NCBI GenBank assembly: GCA_038741495.1
Contig: JAVYKX010000001.1
Location: 304,918-368,917, forward strand
From: Thermofilum sp.
Lineage (GTDB): Archaea > Thermoproteota > Thermoprotei > Thermofilales > Thermofilaceae
Direction of reading: 5' to 3'
DNA length: 64,000 nucleotides
Part shown: in pieces, positions 7,339-16,022 of the stretch
Layout of the letters: every line of letters starts with the position of its first letter
Numbering within the stretch: the stretch's first letter is position 1
Made by a program: the position numbers and the translations under genes
The notes under the pieces: model-generated
Seen by the model: only the letters and a program-made list of their open reading frames with translations
What the model was told of the DNA's origin: nothing
Database searches by the model: none

Positions 7339-8997
7339 ATGCTGATGAGGAGGTTTGATGTCGCTTTAGTTCATGCCCCCAGCGTGTACGATTTTAGGAA
7401 AAGAGGTTACGTGTACTACGGTCCTATAAGCGACGTCATCCCCTCAAAGCCCGTGTTCGATATGTACCCGGCAGGATTCTTCACTCTAACCTCATACCTC
7501 GAGAAGAACGGCGTTAGAGTCGGCATCTTCAATTTAGCTGCGAAGATGGTTAACGATGAGAGGTTCGATGTTCCCAGGTTCATCAGGAAGCTAGACGCTG
7601 ACGTTTACGCGGTTGATCTCCACTGGCTTGTTCACGCTCACGGCGCCCTCGAGGTAGCGAGGCTAATCAAGGAGTTGAAGGGTGCACCAGTGGTTCTGGG
7701 TGGGCTCTCATCCACTTACTACTGGTGGGAAATACTTAGCCGGTACGAATTCGTAGACGCCGTTGTTCTCGGAGACACGACCGAACCGTGTTTCCTCCAG
7801 CTTGTCGAGAAACTGCAGAAGGGAGATGAGAACCTAGAGGGGGTTTGCAACGTAGCGTACCGCGCGGGCAGTAGGGTTCGCTTCAACGGCATCAGCTTCG
7901 TCCCAGAGCATCTCGACGAGTACGCAGCAGATTACGGCCTGGTTTTGCGAGCCATGGTCAGGAGCGGCATTTCCCTCTCGCTTCCTTGGAGCTCGTTCCT
8001 GGAGCACCCTGTCACGGCGGTAATCACGTACAAGGGCTGCCTTCACAACTGCTTAGCGTGCGGTGGCAGCAACTTCGCGTACAGCACGATCTACAGGAGG
8101 AAGGCTGTAGGGGTGAAGAAGCCGGAAACCCTGGTTGAAGAATTCAAGGGGATTACGGAGAGACTGAAGGCCCCTATCTTCTTTGTGAACGACTTGCAGC
8201 TGCTCGGCAAATCCTACATCGAGAAGCTGATGAAGCTCTTAGCCGATGAGAAGAGTGATGTTGAGATATTCTTCGAGTTCTTCGTGCCTCCCGAGAGGGA
8301 TGTCCTGGAGCTCTACAGGAGAGCCGGCGACCGGGTGTATCTCCACCTATCGCCGGAGTCCCACGAGGATAACGTTCGCAGAAGGTACGGCAGACCTTAC
8401 ACGAACTCTCAGATAAGGAATTTTATCAGAAACGCCGTCGAGCTATCCTTCGAGAGAATCGACCTGTACTTCATGGTAGGGCTGCCGGGTCAAACCCCCT
8501 CGAGCGTCCAGGGGTTAGGAGACTTCTTCAAAGAGCTATACGAAGATGCTAGAGGAAAGCTCGAAGCCTTCGTCGCCCCCCTTGCCCCGTTCGTGGATCC
8601 AGGGAGCCTGGCGTTTCACATGCCAAGCAGGATGGGTTACCGCATTCTCGCACACAGGCTGAGTGAGCACAGAGAGCTGCTTCTCGCGAAGAAATGGTTC
8701 GAAATGCTAAACTACGAGACGGAGCTTATGTCCCGCGAGCAGGTGGCTGAGGCAACCTACAACGCGGTGCTGAGCTTAACGGAGGCTAAGCTCCAGCTAG
8801 GACTTCTCGGCGAGGAAGAGTTTAGCCGCATCAAGGCCAGTGTGGAAGCTGCGAGAAGCGGCCAGCACGTGAAGAGCTTCCGGGAGAAGGAAACTCTCAG
8901 AGGGGATGAGCTCTACCCTAAGCGCAAGATACCTCTCCAGTACATGACGCTCAGGCTAGTTGGAGAGATTATCAGGTACGCGGTCACCCAAGCTTAA
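7339..8997 (+). CDS. B12-binding domain/radical SAM protein, Ta0216-like
   Basis: About 552 residues. The N-terminal region (FDVALVHAPSVYDFR, VYYGPISDVIPS, MYPAGF) is the cobalamin-binding-type Rossmann half. The radical SAM core has the cluster motif CLHNCLACGG. Later segments include FFVNDLQLLG, YLHLSPES and LYFMVGLPGQT, all typical of B12-radical SAM enzymes. The pattern matches the uncharacterised archaeal Ta0216 family. Likely starts are ATG 7339 or ATG 7345; a GTG at 7303 would add an unconserved stretch. The stop overlaps the convergent TrmB-type gene by 4 nt. Such enzymes often do methylations or rearrangements of unreactive carbons; the reaction is unknown. Confidence 0.85.
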   Translation: MLMRRFDVALVHAPSVYDFRKRGYVYYGPISDVIPSKPVFDMYPAGFFTLTSYLEKNGVRVGIFNLAAKMVNDERFDVPRFIRKLDADVYAVDLHWLVHAHGALEVARLIKELKGAPVVLGGLSSTYYWWEILSRYEFVDAVVLGDTTEPCFLQLVEKLQKGDENLEGVCNVAYRAGSRVRFNGISFVPEHLDEYAADYGLVLRAMVRSGISLSLPWSSFLEHPVTAVITYKGCLHNCLACGGSNFAYSTIYRRKAVGVKKPETLVEEFKGITERLKAPIFFVNDLQLLGKSYIEKLMKLLADEKSDVEIFFEFFVPPERDVLELYRRAGDRVYLHLSPESHEDNVRRRYGRPYTNSQIRNFIRNAVELSFERIDLYFMVGLPGQTPSSVQGLGDFFKELYEDARGKLEAFVAPLAPFVDPGSLAFHMPSRMGYRILAHRLSEHRELLLAKKWFEMLNYETELMSREQVAEATYNAVLSLTEAKLQLGLLGEEEFSRIKASVEAARSGQHVKSFREKETLRGDELYPKRKIPLQYMTLRLVGEIIRYAVTQA

Positions 8998-10058
8998 GGC
9001 TCTTCCTGAATTTCGAAGTACTCTCCGGCAATCTCTTCAGCTATCGCATCGAGTCCTCCTACGCGCACGATCCCCGAGCCTGTATCCACTTTAAAGTGAG
9101 CGTACCCTGCCGGAAGCTCGAGCACCGCATCTAGAATCTTGCCCTCGATGGTGGCTCTCGCACCGGTATCTGTTTCGTAACCTACAGCACGCAGCCTAAG
9201 CTTCCTATTTTCGAGAAGCATTCGCTTTGCCTCGTAGAGCGCCAACCTGTGGAAGGTGAAGCGAGCAGGCAGCTCCAGCTTCTCATCCACCACCACGCGA
9301 GCGCCAACCCACCTGTTGACGAAATCGTGGGATAAGTAGTCGATAAGGGTCCTCTCCTCTACGAGGAAGCCGTGCCGCATAGGTAGAGTGGGCCTAGCTT
9401 TCAGCACCCCTCCAAGCTGAGAGTCAACTACGACAACTATATCGCCCGAGATAGCGACGCGAAGCTTACGCAGGAAAGGTAGATCCTCCATAAGGAACCT
9501 CGCTCCCCGCTCCCCCAAGGAGTACGAGAGCACGTAAACGTTCACCCCCCTCTTCACGGCTTTCTCGAGCCTATCCGCAATGAGGTGAATGAACTTGATA
9601 TCACCCATCACGAGGGCATCGATTCTCGCCTCGTCGAAGAGGTCGGCCATGCGGCTCTTAGCCACTTCAGGCTCCCTAACCACCCAGACGCCAAACCTCT
9701 CCTCTGGAGCCGGCTTGGCTATGCTCTTCATGTACTCTAGCGCTTTCTTCGTCATGCTCTCAAACTCCTTGGTGAACATCTCGAGAAGAGTCGTAGGACT
9801 AACAGCGCGGTACTTCTTCGGCCTCCCTCCAAGCTCCTCTATGTAGCCCTTCGAGCTGAGGCGCGTTAAGGCAACGTGGATCTGAGGCCGGTGGCGTGCC
9901 AAGTAGTCGGAAATCTCGGGAGCGCTGAGGGGCCCCCTCTCTAACAGAAGCAGGTAGAGCTCAGCTTCCAAGCCGGTTAACCCCAGTATGCGGAGAAGCT
10001 GTATCGCTTTCTCGCGCGGCGTGCCAGCCTCCACGCCGATCGGCCCGCTCTCGCTCAT
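8994..10058 (-). CDS. TrmB-family transcriptional regulator
   Basis: A 354-residue DNA-binding regulator. Residues about 15-85 form a winged helix (LTGLEAELYLLLLERGPLSA, then DYLARHRPQIHVALTRL). A short coiled-coil linker follows (FESMTKKALEYMKSIAK), then the TrmB C-terminal effector domain, including the phospholipase D-like half (ALVMGDIKFIHLIADRLEKA) and a C-terminal beta domain. TrmB proteins sense sugars and repress or activate transport and glycolytic genes; no sugar transporter is in this window, so the target is unknown. It ends by overlapping the convergent radical SAM gene by 4 nt. ATG start. Confidence 0.9.
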   Translation of the reverse strand: MSESGPIGVEAGTPREKAIQLLRILGLTGLEAELYLLLLERGPLSAPEISDYLARHRPQIHVALTRLSSKGYIEELGGRPKKYRAVSPTTLLEMFTKEFESMTKKALEYMKSIAKPAPEERFGVWVVREPEVAKSRMADLFDEARIDALVMGDIKFIHLIADRLEKAVKRGVNVYVLSYSLGERGARFLMEDLPFLRKLRVAISGDIVVVVDSQLGGVLKARPTLPMRHGFLVEERTLIDYLSHDFVNRWVGARVVVDEKLELPARFTFHRLALYEAKRMLLENRKLRLRAVGYETDTGARATIEGKILDAVLELPAGYAHFKVDTGSGIVRVGGLDAIAEEIAGEYFEIQEEP

Positions 10059-10124
10059 AGTGCCCTACCATTTATCGATTGCATCTAATGCTAATATACT
10101 CTTTTTCTCTCGATAGGCTACGCG

Positions 10125-11117
10125 TCACGGAAACCTGGCAGCCAGCCGCACCCCCTCCTCGAGCTTCCCGCCAAGCTTCCTGGACACCGCATAGTAAACT
10201 TCCGAGAGATTCACGGCTAAGTTCGCCACTTCAACAGCCTTGTTACCAAACAAGTATACGACGGGCTCGACGTGCTCGCCACCAGAATCTACCAGCGCGG
10301 TGCAAGCGGGGCACTCGTTGAAGAGCTGTCTAGCCGCTAAGGCTGCAGGGTTAGAGGACGGGTACTCGACGCTGCTGAACTCCCGGAAAACCACTCCTAG
10401 GGCGAGCATCGCCTCTCTGACAGCTCTGTTGTACTTTATGTTCATCACGGCGCGGTACTTCCCCTCGATTGACAAAAGAATTCCGCCTAAGTGCTTGCTG
10501 GCCCCGAACTCGGGCTTGCGGTAGAGCAGTTCACCGCTTCTAGTTTTCGAAATTCTACCCGGAATAGCGGCGATATCGTACAGATTTCGTGCTCCTGGAA
10601 TAGCGACGGCAATATTCGTGAGTACCTCCGGGATGAGTTCTGGAAAACTGTCCGAAGCCGATAAGATAATTAAAGCACGCTCTATGTCCGCCAGTACCAG
10701 GCCCCTGCTGATGTCAAGCTCCGGGTAGACCATTTTCGTGCAGATGTGGCACTCGCTCCTCCTCCAGCCGAGCTTTTCATGAGCTCTACAAGCATCTCCA
10801 GAGGCAGCCAGCAAAAGCCAGTACCTGTTAGCCAGGAAGCCTGCCTCGTTCAGCTCGCCAGCCTGTATCAGCTTGGCTACCTTCTTCGCTACCAAATGCA
10901 GCTCCTGAGCCGAGACTTCGAGCCCGCTGGGGGGCGGAGGAGGCCTGCTGTTGCTCCCCATCCTGCCAGAGCGCAGCACCTTACTCACAGCAGCCTGAGT
11001 TATGCCCAAAGCTCTCGCAATCTCGACCTGAGATTCGCCGAGATTCCGAAGCTCACGAATAACTAAACGCCTGAAGAAGGGGATAAACAGTGTCGCTTCA
11101 AGACTGCCCAGCAGCAT
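10125..11117 (-). CDS. thiR: ThiR-like thiamine regulator (HTH plus ThiN domain)
   Basis: About 330 residues. The N-terminal helix-turn-helix contains EIARALGITQAAVSKVL (about 33-49). A middle segment carries several cysteines (around 113-130, SECHICTK). The C-terminal ThiN domain is clear: ELIPEVLTNIAVAIPGA, KPEFGASKHL and MNIKYN. In archaea, stand-alone or HTH-fused ThiN domains bind thiamine phosphate, and the fused form represses thiamine genes. It is divergent from a YkoE-type ECF transporter, the expected target. ATG 11117 is preferred over TTG 11120: a TATA-like box at 11141-11146 is about 26 nt upstream, fitting a leaderless message. Confidence 0.88.
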   Translation of the reverse strand: MLLGSLEATLFIPFFRRLVIRELRNLGESQVEIARALGITQAAVSKVLRSGRMGSNSRPPPPPSGLEVSAQELHLVAKKVAKLIQAGELNEAGFLANRYWLLLAASGDACRAHEKLGWRRSECHICTKMVYPELDISRGLVLADIERALIILSASDSFPELIPEVLTNIAVAIPGARNLYDIAAIPGRISKTRSGELLYRKPEFGASKHLGGILLSIEGKYRAVMNIKYNRAVREAMLALGVVFREFSSVEYPSSNPAALAARQLFNECPACTALVDSGGEHVEPVVYLFGNKAVEVANLAVNLSEVYYAVSRKLGGKLEEGVRLAARFP

Positions 11118-11140
11118 CAATCTACATTAAAAAACCCAGT

Positions 11141-11146
11141 TATATC
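11141..11146 (-). promoter_or_regulatory. TATA-like box of the thiR-like gene
   Basis: GATATA read on the minus strand, centred about 26 nt before the ATG at 11117. It overlaps one GTTATA hexamer of the spacer, so regulator binding could autoregulate. Confidence 0.5.
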
Positions 11147-11263
11147 TCCCTTTCCTCCCGGAGCTCTTCTCAAGGTAAATTACGAAGTTATAATTCCCAG
11201 GGCGCCCACCTCATAACTCGGTTATACACTTTTCGGGATAAAAAGCGTTAAGCCAAGGAAAAA

Positions 11264-11270
11264 CTTATAA
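11264..11270 (+). promoter_or_regulatory. TATA-like box for the ECF transporter operon
   Basis: CTTATAA centred 26 nt before the GTG at 11293, with a purine-rich stretch (AAGGAAAAA) just upstream as in a BRE. It predicts a leaderless transcript. Confidence 0.6.
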
Positions 11271-11292
11271 CCTGTTCATTTATGAAGCTCTC

Positions 11293-11892
11293 GTGAAAGA
11301 GATGAGACACCTGCGAATGACCGTTGTAGAGACAACCTTCATAGCAGTGCTCTCAGCGATAGTGGGAGCGGTCTTCCTTTTCTGGTCGAACGTTGTCTGG
11401 GATCTCGCCAAGTTGACCTTAGGGTTGCTGTTCACCCCCGTCATCTACGGGATGTGGTTCATAGGAGGAACTCTATCTGCCTACATTGTGAGGAAGCCGG
11501 GCGCCGCCGTGCTCGGCGAGACGCTAAGCGCGATTTTCGAACTCGTTTATGGCACGCAGTTCGCCTCGACCGTCCTGCTCTACGGCCTTATGCAGGGACT
11601 TATGTCGGAAGCAGTCTTTGCCTCTTCAAGGTATAAGAGGTGGGGGTGGGGCACTATGCTTGCAGCGGGCGCTGCTCCAGCGCTGTGGGCAGCGCCTGCG
11701 GACACCATCCTCTACGGCATCACAGCGCCTTTAACTCCCGAGCAGCGCATCGTCTTCTGGCTGCTATACTTCATCAGCGGCGCGCTGCTCGCGGGCTTAC
11801 TTGTAAAGGTTTTAGTAGACTACGTAGCCAAGAATTCTTCTCTACTCGACACCTTCGCCGTAGGCAGGGCGGTGAAAGGGATTGGGTCATGA
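11293..11892 (+). CDS. ECF transporter S component, YkoE type (thiamine precursor)
   Basis: A 199-residue membrane protein with about five or six hydrophobic segments (VVETTFIAVLSAIVGAVF, FTPVIYGMWFIGGTLSAYI, AAGAAPALWAAPADTILYG, YFISGALLAGLLVKVLVDY). The motif set GTLSAYIVRKPGAAVLGETL matches YkoE, the substrate-binding subunit of the YkoEDC transporter for hydroxymethylpyrimidine or thiamine. GTG start with a TATA box 26 nt upstream. It is followed in overlap by the ATPase and T component. Divergence from the ThiN-type regulator supports a thiamine-related cargo. Confidence 0.85.
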   Translation: MKEMRHLRMTVVETTFIAVLSAIVGAVFLFWSNVVWDLAKLTLGLLFTPVIYGMWFIGGTLSAYIVRKPGAAVLGETLSAIFELVYGTQFASTVLLYGLMQGLMSEAVFASSRYKRWGWGTMLAAGAAPALWAAPADTILYGITAPLTPEQRIVFWLLYFISGALLAGLLVKVLVDYVAKNSSLLDTFAVGRAVKGIGS

Positions 11893-13474
11893 GCGAGCTT
11901 TCGTGGATGTGAAAAACCTTAAGGTTACTTTCCCCCAGAGCGGAAGACCAGTCCTAAAGGAAGTTTCTTTCGAAGTTGAGGAAGGTGATTTCACGCTCAT
12001 CACAGGACCTACAGGAGCTGGGAAAACCACCCTCCTACTCACGCTAGCTGGCGTAATACCTTCTCTAATACCCGCGAAAGTTGAGGGTAGCGTAAGGCTC
12101 GGGAACCGCGATCCCGTTAGGGAAGGGCTTAGCAGCATGGCAGGCTTCCTGGGTATAGTGTTTCAGGATCCTGAGGCCCAGTACGTTATGCCGACGGTGA
12201 TCGAGGAAGCGTACTTCCCAGCTGAGAACCTGCTTCTACCTCGAGATGAGGTGGCTAGGCGAGCGGAGAGGGCTCTCGCGCTCGTTGGCCTCAGCGAGTA
12301 CAGGGCGCACAAGGTGGATACCCTTTCGACTGGGCTGAAGCAGAGGCTCGCTCTCTCCACAGCTCTAGTGCTGGATCCGGAGATCCTGCTTCTCGACGAG
12401 CCAACAGCTCACATCGATATGTGGACAGCTAGAGAGATCTACAGGGTTTTAGGCGAGCTGAAAGAGTCAGGAAAAACCATCCTCGTGGTAGAGCACAGGA
12501 TCGAGCTGGCAGAGGGCCTTGCCGACAAAGTCGTTTATATCGAGCGGGATGGGCGTGCATCTGTTTACAGCTCAGTGGATGAGATGATACGCATCCATGG
12601 TGCTGAGAGGCTGGTTAGCGAGGGTATATGGGTCCCCTACAGGTATATCCTCAACCCTCGAAGAGAGATCCAGGAGGATTCTCCTGCGGCAAAGCAGCAA
12701 GAAGAGCCAGCGGTTTCTGTGGAGAATCTCACGGTGAAGCTGGGAGGGGTTAAGGTGCTGGATAACGTGACGCTCACAGTCCCGCGGGGGAGGGTAGCGG
12801 TAATCCTCGGACCCAACGGCAGCGGAAAGACCACTCTTCTCAAAGTGCTATCCGGGATTCTCCGGGACTTCCAGGGCAGTGTCAGGGTTCTAGGGGGCTC
12901 TCCTAGACCCGATAAAGTGGCTTTCGTCGCCCAGGTTCCGGAGCTCCAGTTTACTGAGCGCACTGTTATCGAGGAGCTAGCCTCGTCTTTCAAGGCTAGA
13001 GGTTTTAGGAGGGAAGAAGCGCTTAGAAAGGCCCGTGAGGTTCTTCGAGCAAAGGGGCTCGAGCATCTGGCAGATAGAGTTGTCTACGAGCTGAGCCAGG
13101 GGGAGAAGAGGCTCATTTCTATCCTCGAGATGGACGTTCTCGAGAGGGAAGTCTACCTCCTGGATGAGCCGACGTTTGGGCTAGATCTGCGCTACAGCTT
13201 GCTTGTTATAAGCCGTGTAAACGAGCTCGCCGAGGAGGGGAAGACTGTCGTCCTGGTCACCCACGACTCGTGGGCGCTACCTATGCTGAGAGCGACGATT
13301 TACGGCCTCTCTCGAGGAAGGGTGGTGTTCAGCGGCTCGCTGTCCAGCTTGCTTCGCAAGAGAGAGCTTTGGCCTGAGCTACACTTCGCCCCTCCCAAGC
13401 TCCTTTCGGATCAACTCAAGCTGCCTTCTAGCGAGAAGACTGGAGGAGCCGCCGAGGGGGTCTCTCATGGCTGA
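11882..13474 (+). CDS. ECF transporter ATPase, two fused ABC domains (YkoD type)
   Basis: A 530-residue energy-coupling protein with two nucleotide-binding domains. The first has Walker A GPTGAGKTT, a signature LSTGLKQRLALS and Walker B ILLLDEPTAH. The second has GPNGSGKTT, LSQGEKRLIS and VYLLDEPTFG. The fused layout is that of YkoD. Start is uncertain: TTG 11882 overlaps the S component by 11 nt, while GTG 11903 lies after its stop. An ATG at 11889 is in another frame and runs into a stop after seven codons. It powers the S and T subunits on either side. Confidence 0.92.
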   Translation: MGHERAFVDVKNLKVTFPQSGRPVLKEVSFEVEEGDFTLITGPTGAGKTTLLLTLAGVIPSLIPAKVEGSVRLGNRDPVREGLSSMAGFLGIVFQDPEAQYVMPTVIEEAYFPAENLLLPRDEVARRAERALALVGLSEYRAHKVDTLSTGLKQRLALSTALVLDPEILLLDEPTAHIDMWTAREIYRVLGELKESGKTILVVEHRIELAEGLADKVVYIERDGRASVYSSVDEMIRIHGAERLVSEGIWVPYRYILNPRREIQEDSPAAKQQEEPAVSVENLTVKLGGVKVLDNVTLTVPRGRVAVILGPNGSGKTTLLKVLSGILRDFQGSVRVLGGSPRPDKVAFVAQVPELQFTERTVIEELASSFKARGFRREEALRKAREVLRAKGLEHLADRVVYELSQGEKRLISILEMDVLEREVYLLDEPTFGLDLRYSLLVISRVNELAEEGKTVVLVTHDSWALPMLRATIYGLSRGRVVFSGSLSSLLRKRELWPELHFAPPKLLSDQLKLPSSEKTGGAAEGVSHG

Positions 13475-14207
13475 GACTACCGTTAGCGTGCTAAGCCGTA
13501 TCAACCCATCTCTTAAGCTGATCTTACTTCTAGCCGGCATCTTCCATCTAGCTTTCTTTCTCCACCCAGTGGTAGTGCTGGGGCACTTGCTCACTGCTTC
13601 TCTACTCGTTCTACTGGGACGTGTCAGAGTCCGAAGAGGGTTTGCCCTAGGGGCTGCTACCACGATCGCCGGATTCACGTGGGTGAACTACCTCTTGTTC
13701 GTCACGAATCTTAATCTGAGCCCCGTCGAGGCTCTCAATCGCGTAGCGCTGCTTTCTTCGCGTATCTTAGTCATCATCCTTTACTCAGCTTTCTTTGCCG
13801 GCACCACGGACCCCGGTCAGCTAGCCGCATCCCTGACTCTGCAGCTCAGGGTACCTTACGTCTACTCTTTCATGTCGTTCGTCACGCTGCGAGCCGCACC
13901 CATCGTGATGCAGGACCTCGACAGCATGGTATCCTTCAGGAAAGTGAAAGGCTACATCTCTCGGAGGAGCCCTCACCGCTACCTCGTTTCACTCGTAATG
14001 CCGCTCCTCTACCTCGCCGTGAGGCGGTCGACGACGCTAGCTATATCAATGGAAGCGAGAGGCTTCGGCAAGTACCCCTCCAGGACATTTATGAATCCCA
14101 CCAAGATCTCAACGCTGGACAAGGCTTTTGCGGCAGCCTACTTGTCAGCTCTTATCCTCATAAGCTTCCTCGCCGTGCAGCTCGGCGGGATAGCCCCCTC
14201 CCTCTAG
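13467..14207 (+). CDS. ECF transporter T component (EcfT/YkoC)
   Basis: A 246-residue membrane protein with five or so hydrophobic segments. It starts with the typical EcfT run SRINPSLKLILLLAGIFHLAFF and carries the coupling-helix motif SMEARGFG near 190, the Ala-Arg-Gly box that docks onto the ATPase. ATG start, 8-nt overlap with the ATPase gene. It completes the S-A-A-T set with the two genes before it. It may also serve the solitary S component at 14237 and others in the genome. Confidence 0.9.
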   Translation: MAETTVSVLSRINPSLKLILLLAGIFHLAFFLHPVVVLGHLLTASLLVLLGRVRVRRGFALGAATTIAGFTWVNYLLFVTNLNLSPVEALNRVALLSSRILVIILYSAFFAGTTDPGQLAASLTLQLRVPYVYSFMSFVTLRAAPIVMQDLDSMVSFRKVKGYISRRSPHRYLVSLVMPLLYLAVRRSTTLAISMEARGFGKYPSRTFMNPTKISTLDKAFAAAYLSALILISFLAVQLGGIAPSL

Positions 14208-14236
14208 CCATGGGGAAAGGCTCGAGACGCTAAGTC

Positions 14237-14740
14237 TCAGATCATCGAGGCCGCTTTCCGTACTACGGCGTTTTTCTCCAGAGGCTTTAACAGCGCTAAT
14301 GATAGTAACCAGGAGATTAGCGACTGCCCGAAGATATCCCTGGCGAGCGATAGGAGAGCAAGCTCTGCGCCCTTAATGATGACGTTCACTATGAAGTAGG
14401 TGAACGACATCAGGAGGCCGGCCGCCACGATGAGCATAACCTGCGCTCTTAGCCTTTTCCCCTTACCGAGGCCCGCGATGTAGCCCTGAAGCCCGTGCGC
14501 AACGATAGTGACGTACCACCTAGGGTATCCTACTAGTAGGTCTGCAGCGAGCGGTCCAATGACACCCACGGCTAGCCCCACGGCAGGGCCGAAGAGAAGC
14601 GCTGAGAGGTATATTACCGTATCCCCGATGTGCGTGTAGCCTCCGGTCGGCGAAGGCACGTGGATCAAGTAGGTAGCGGCAGCTGTTAGCGCAGAGAATA
14701 TGGAGGCTACGCTCACGAAAACGGAGATCCTCCGAGGCAC
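14237..14740 (-). CDS. Solitary ECF S component, HmpT/riboflavin-transporter fold
   Basis: A 167-residue membrane protein. SPTGGYTHIGDTVIYLSAL and FGPAVGLAVGVIGPLAADLL are the hallmark loop and helices of the ECF S-component family PF07155, which includes predicted hydroxymethylpyrimidine and vitamin transporters. GTG start with GGAG 8-12 nt upstream; a TATA-like AATAAATAAG lies about 24 nt upstream inside the 3' end of the next gene. It has no ATPase of its own and converges on the YkoC-type T gene. Cargo is likely a thiamine precursor or another vitamin, by location only. Confidence 0.8.
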   Translation of the reverse strand: MPRRISVFVSVASIFSALTAAATYLIHVPSPTGGYTHIGDTVIYLSALLFGPAVGLAVGVIGPLAADLLVGYPRWYVTIVAHGLQGYIAGLGKGKRLRAQVMLIVAAGLLMSFTYFIVNVIIKGAELALLSLARDIFGQSLISWLLSLALLKPLEKNAVVRKAASMI

Positions 14741-14764
14741 GAGCTCTCCTTTGCTGACACTTAT

Positions 14765-15265
14765 TTATTCTTTCCTTGATTGATGCGCGAGTAGCTTATC
14801 GACCCTAGAGAGGTAGCGCGCAGTTTTAACAGCTTCCCGGCTTACCTGCACCGCTCTTCCCTCCTCTACCACGTAGTGGTACACGCTAGCTCTACTACCT
14901 GTAACTCTGGCGGCTTCCTCGACAGCGTGGTGAAGCTGAACGCAGTGCGGGGAGCCGTCAACCGTTAAGACAACAACTTCCTCTAAGTTCACTCTCGCCA
15001 GCATGGATGAAAGCTTCAGCGCTATGATGTTTATGTGCTCAGCTTCAGGACAGGCGGAGAGCTGAACCCTACCCTCTCCAAGCGATTCGAAGATCTGAGG
15101 GTACTCTTCGCGCACGCACGAGCCGTAAACGAGCAGCTTTCCCAGGTTTCGGAGCAGCTTACCTGCAGCGTTGTACTCCGTCAGCCGCTTGCACGCACAC
15201 CAACTCTCGCACGGCAAAGGCTCTCGCTGAGAGAACTCGAGAGAGCTTATAACTGTTAGCAGCAC
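14765..15265 (-). CDS. Unrecognised cysteine-bearing protein, possible metal or Fe-S protein
   Basis: A 166-residue soluble protein. Cysteines cluster early (CESWCACKRL, about residues 19-25) and recur in VYGSCVREEY, LSACPEAEH and DGSPHCVQLHHAVEEA. The last segment, with VVVLTVDGSPHCVQLH, looks like an alpha/beta strand-loop carrying a ligand Cys-His. A bound Fe-S cluster or zinc is plausible. GTG start directly abuts the stop of the FkbM-type gene with no gap, so the two are co-transcribed. No family name can be supported. Confidence 0.65.
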   Translation of the reverse strand: MLLTVISSLEFSQREPLPCESWCACKRLTEYNAAGKLLRNLGKLLVYGSCVREEYPQIFESLGEGRVQLSACPEAEHINIIALKLSSMLARVNLEEVVVLTVDGSPHCVQLHHAVEEAARVTGSRASVYHYVVEEGRAVQVSREAVKTARYLSRVDKLLAHQSRKE

Positions 15266-15988
15266 TTACTCTGAAGGCGTCCACGCGTAGACGAAAACCT
15301 GGTTAGGCAGCTCGCTCTCAGCCACGATAGCCACCCTGTACCCTCTCGACAGTTTTTCTGCAATCGACTTCGCCGAGCAGAACGGTGGATGCACTTCAAC
15401 AACTACCCGCTGAACTACTTCAGGTTGAAGAATTTCCGAGTTCTCGTCGACCAGCCTGCCCTCTAACCCCTCTACATCTACCTTAAGCAGGTCAACTTTC
15501 TCTACGCCTGCGAGCCGGAGAACATCGTTTAACGTTATTGCTTGCACGCGCAGAGTTCTCTTTAAAGATGAGAACTCTCCCACGTACTCACCGATAAGGG
15601 ACGAGTTCACCATGTTCTCTGCAACGAAGAGTTCCCTCGAGCCTCTCTCTAAATCTACCGCAGCGCAAATGATTCTCGCGTTCTTCACGCCGTTCAGCTT
15701 CGCGTTGACACGGAGGTAGTGGCACATAAGAGGGTTCGCCTCAACAGACACGACCTGGCGGGACCGCTTCGCAGCCCTCACGCTGAAGAAACCCGCGTAA
15801 GCTCCAAGGTCTACGACGACTCCGCGAGGCTCGAAGCCACTTAACCGCTCGTAATCTCTCGAGAAAAACACGTGGTCGAGGTTCAGGAGGGCGTCTTCCA
15901 GCTCGCTGCTCGGCACTAGAAACCTGTAAGGAGGTAGCAGCAGCACGGATGACTGTGTAAATGGTTGTAGTGGTAGTGCTGCCAGCTT
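15266..15988 (-). CDS. FkbM-family SAM-dependent methyltransferase
   Basis: About 240 residues. VVVDLGAYAGFFSVRAAKR is SAM motif I, VSVEANPLMCHYLRVN motif II, and VDLLKVDVEGLEG the FkbM-specific motif IV region. FkbM enzymes O-methylate sugars, lipids or other small molecules. Start is uncertain: GTG 15988 lies 34 nt after the phosphorylase stop, whereas a longer frame (TTG 16072 or GTG 16153) would overlap that gene by 50-131 nt without adding conserved sequence. It directly abuts the cysteine-bearing gene downstream. Substrate unknown. Confidence 0.82.
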   Translation of the reverse strand, partial: KLAALPLQPFTQSSVLLLPPYRFLVPSSELEDALLNLDHVFFSRDYERLSGFEPRGVVVDLGAYAGFFSVRAAKRSRQVVSVEANPLMCHYLRVNAKLNGVKNARIICAAVDLERGSRELFVAENMVNSSLIGEYVGEFSSLKRTLRVQAITLNDVLRLAGVEKVDLLKVDVEGLEGRLVDENSEILQPEVVQRVVVEVHPPFCSAKSIAEKLSRGYRVAIVAESELPNQVFVYAWTPSE

Positions 15989-16022
15989 CACCAGCTGGAG
16001 GAGTATGTCTCGGGGTAGTGTC

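Larger units (their letters stand above)
11139..11271. promoter_or_regulatory. Candidate ThiR operator region with repeated GTTATA motif
   Basis: The 172-nt divergent spacer holds GTTATA at 11139-11144, 11187-11192 and 11221-11226, and the inverse TATAAC at 11266-11271. One copy sits in a clean dyad, ATAAC-TCG-GTTAT (11213-11225). Two copies overlap the two predicted TATA boxes. Placement between a ThiN-type regulator and a thiamine-precursor transporter fits an operator array; binding is inferred. Confidence 0.45.

Noticed and set aside
10079-10321. Short ORF antisense to the thiR-like gene
   Set aside because: Arginine- and proline-rich shadow of a well-supported minus-strand gene; no family and no ribosome site.
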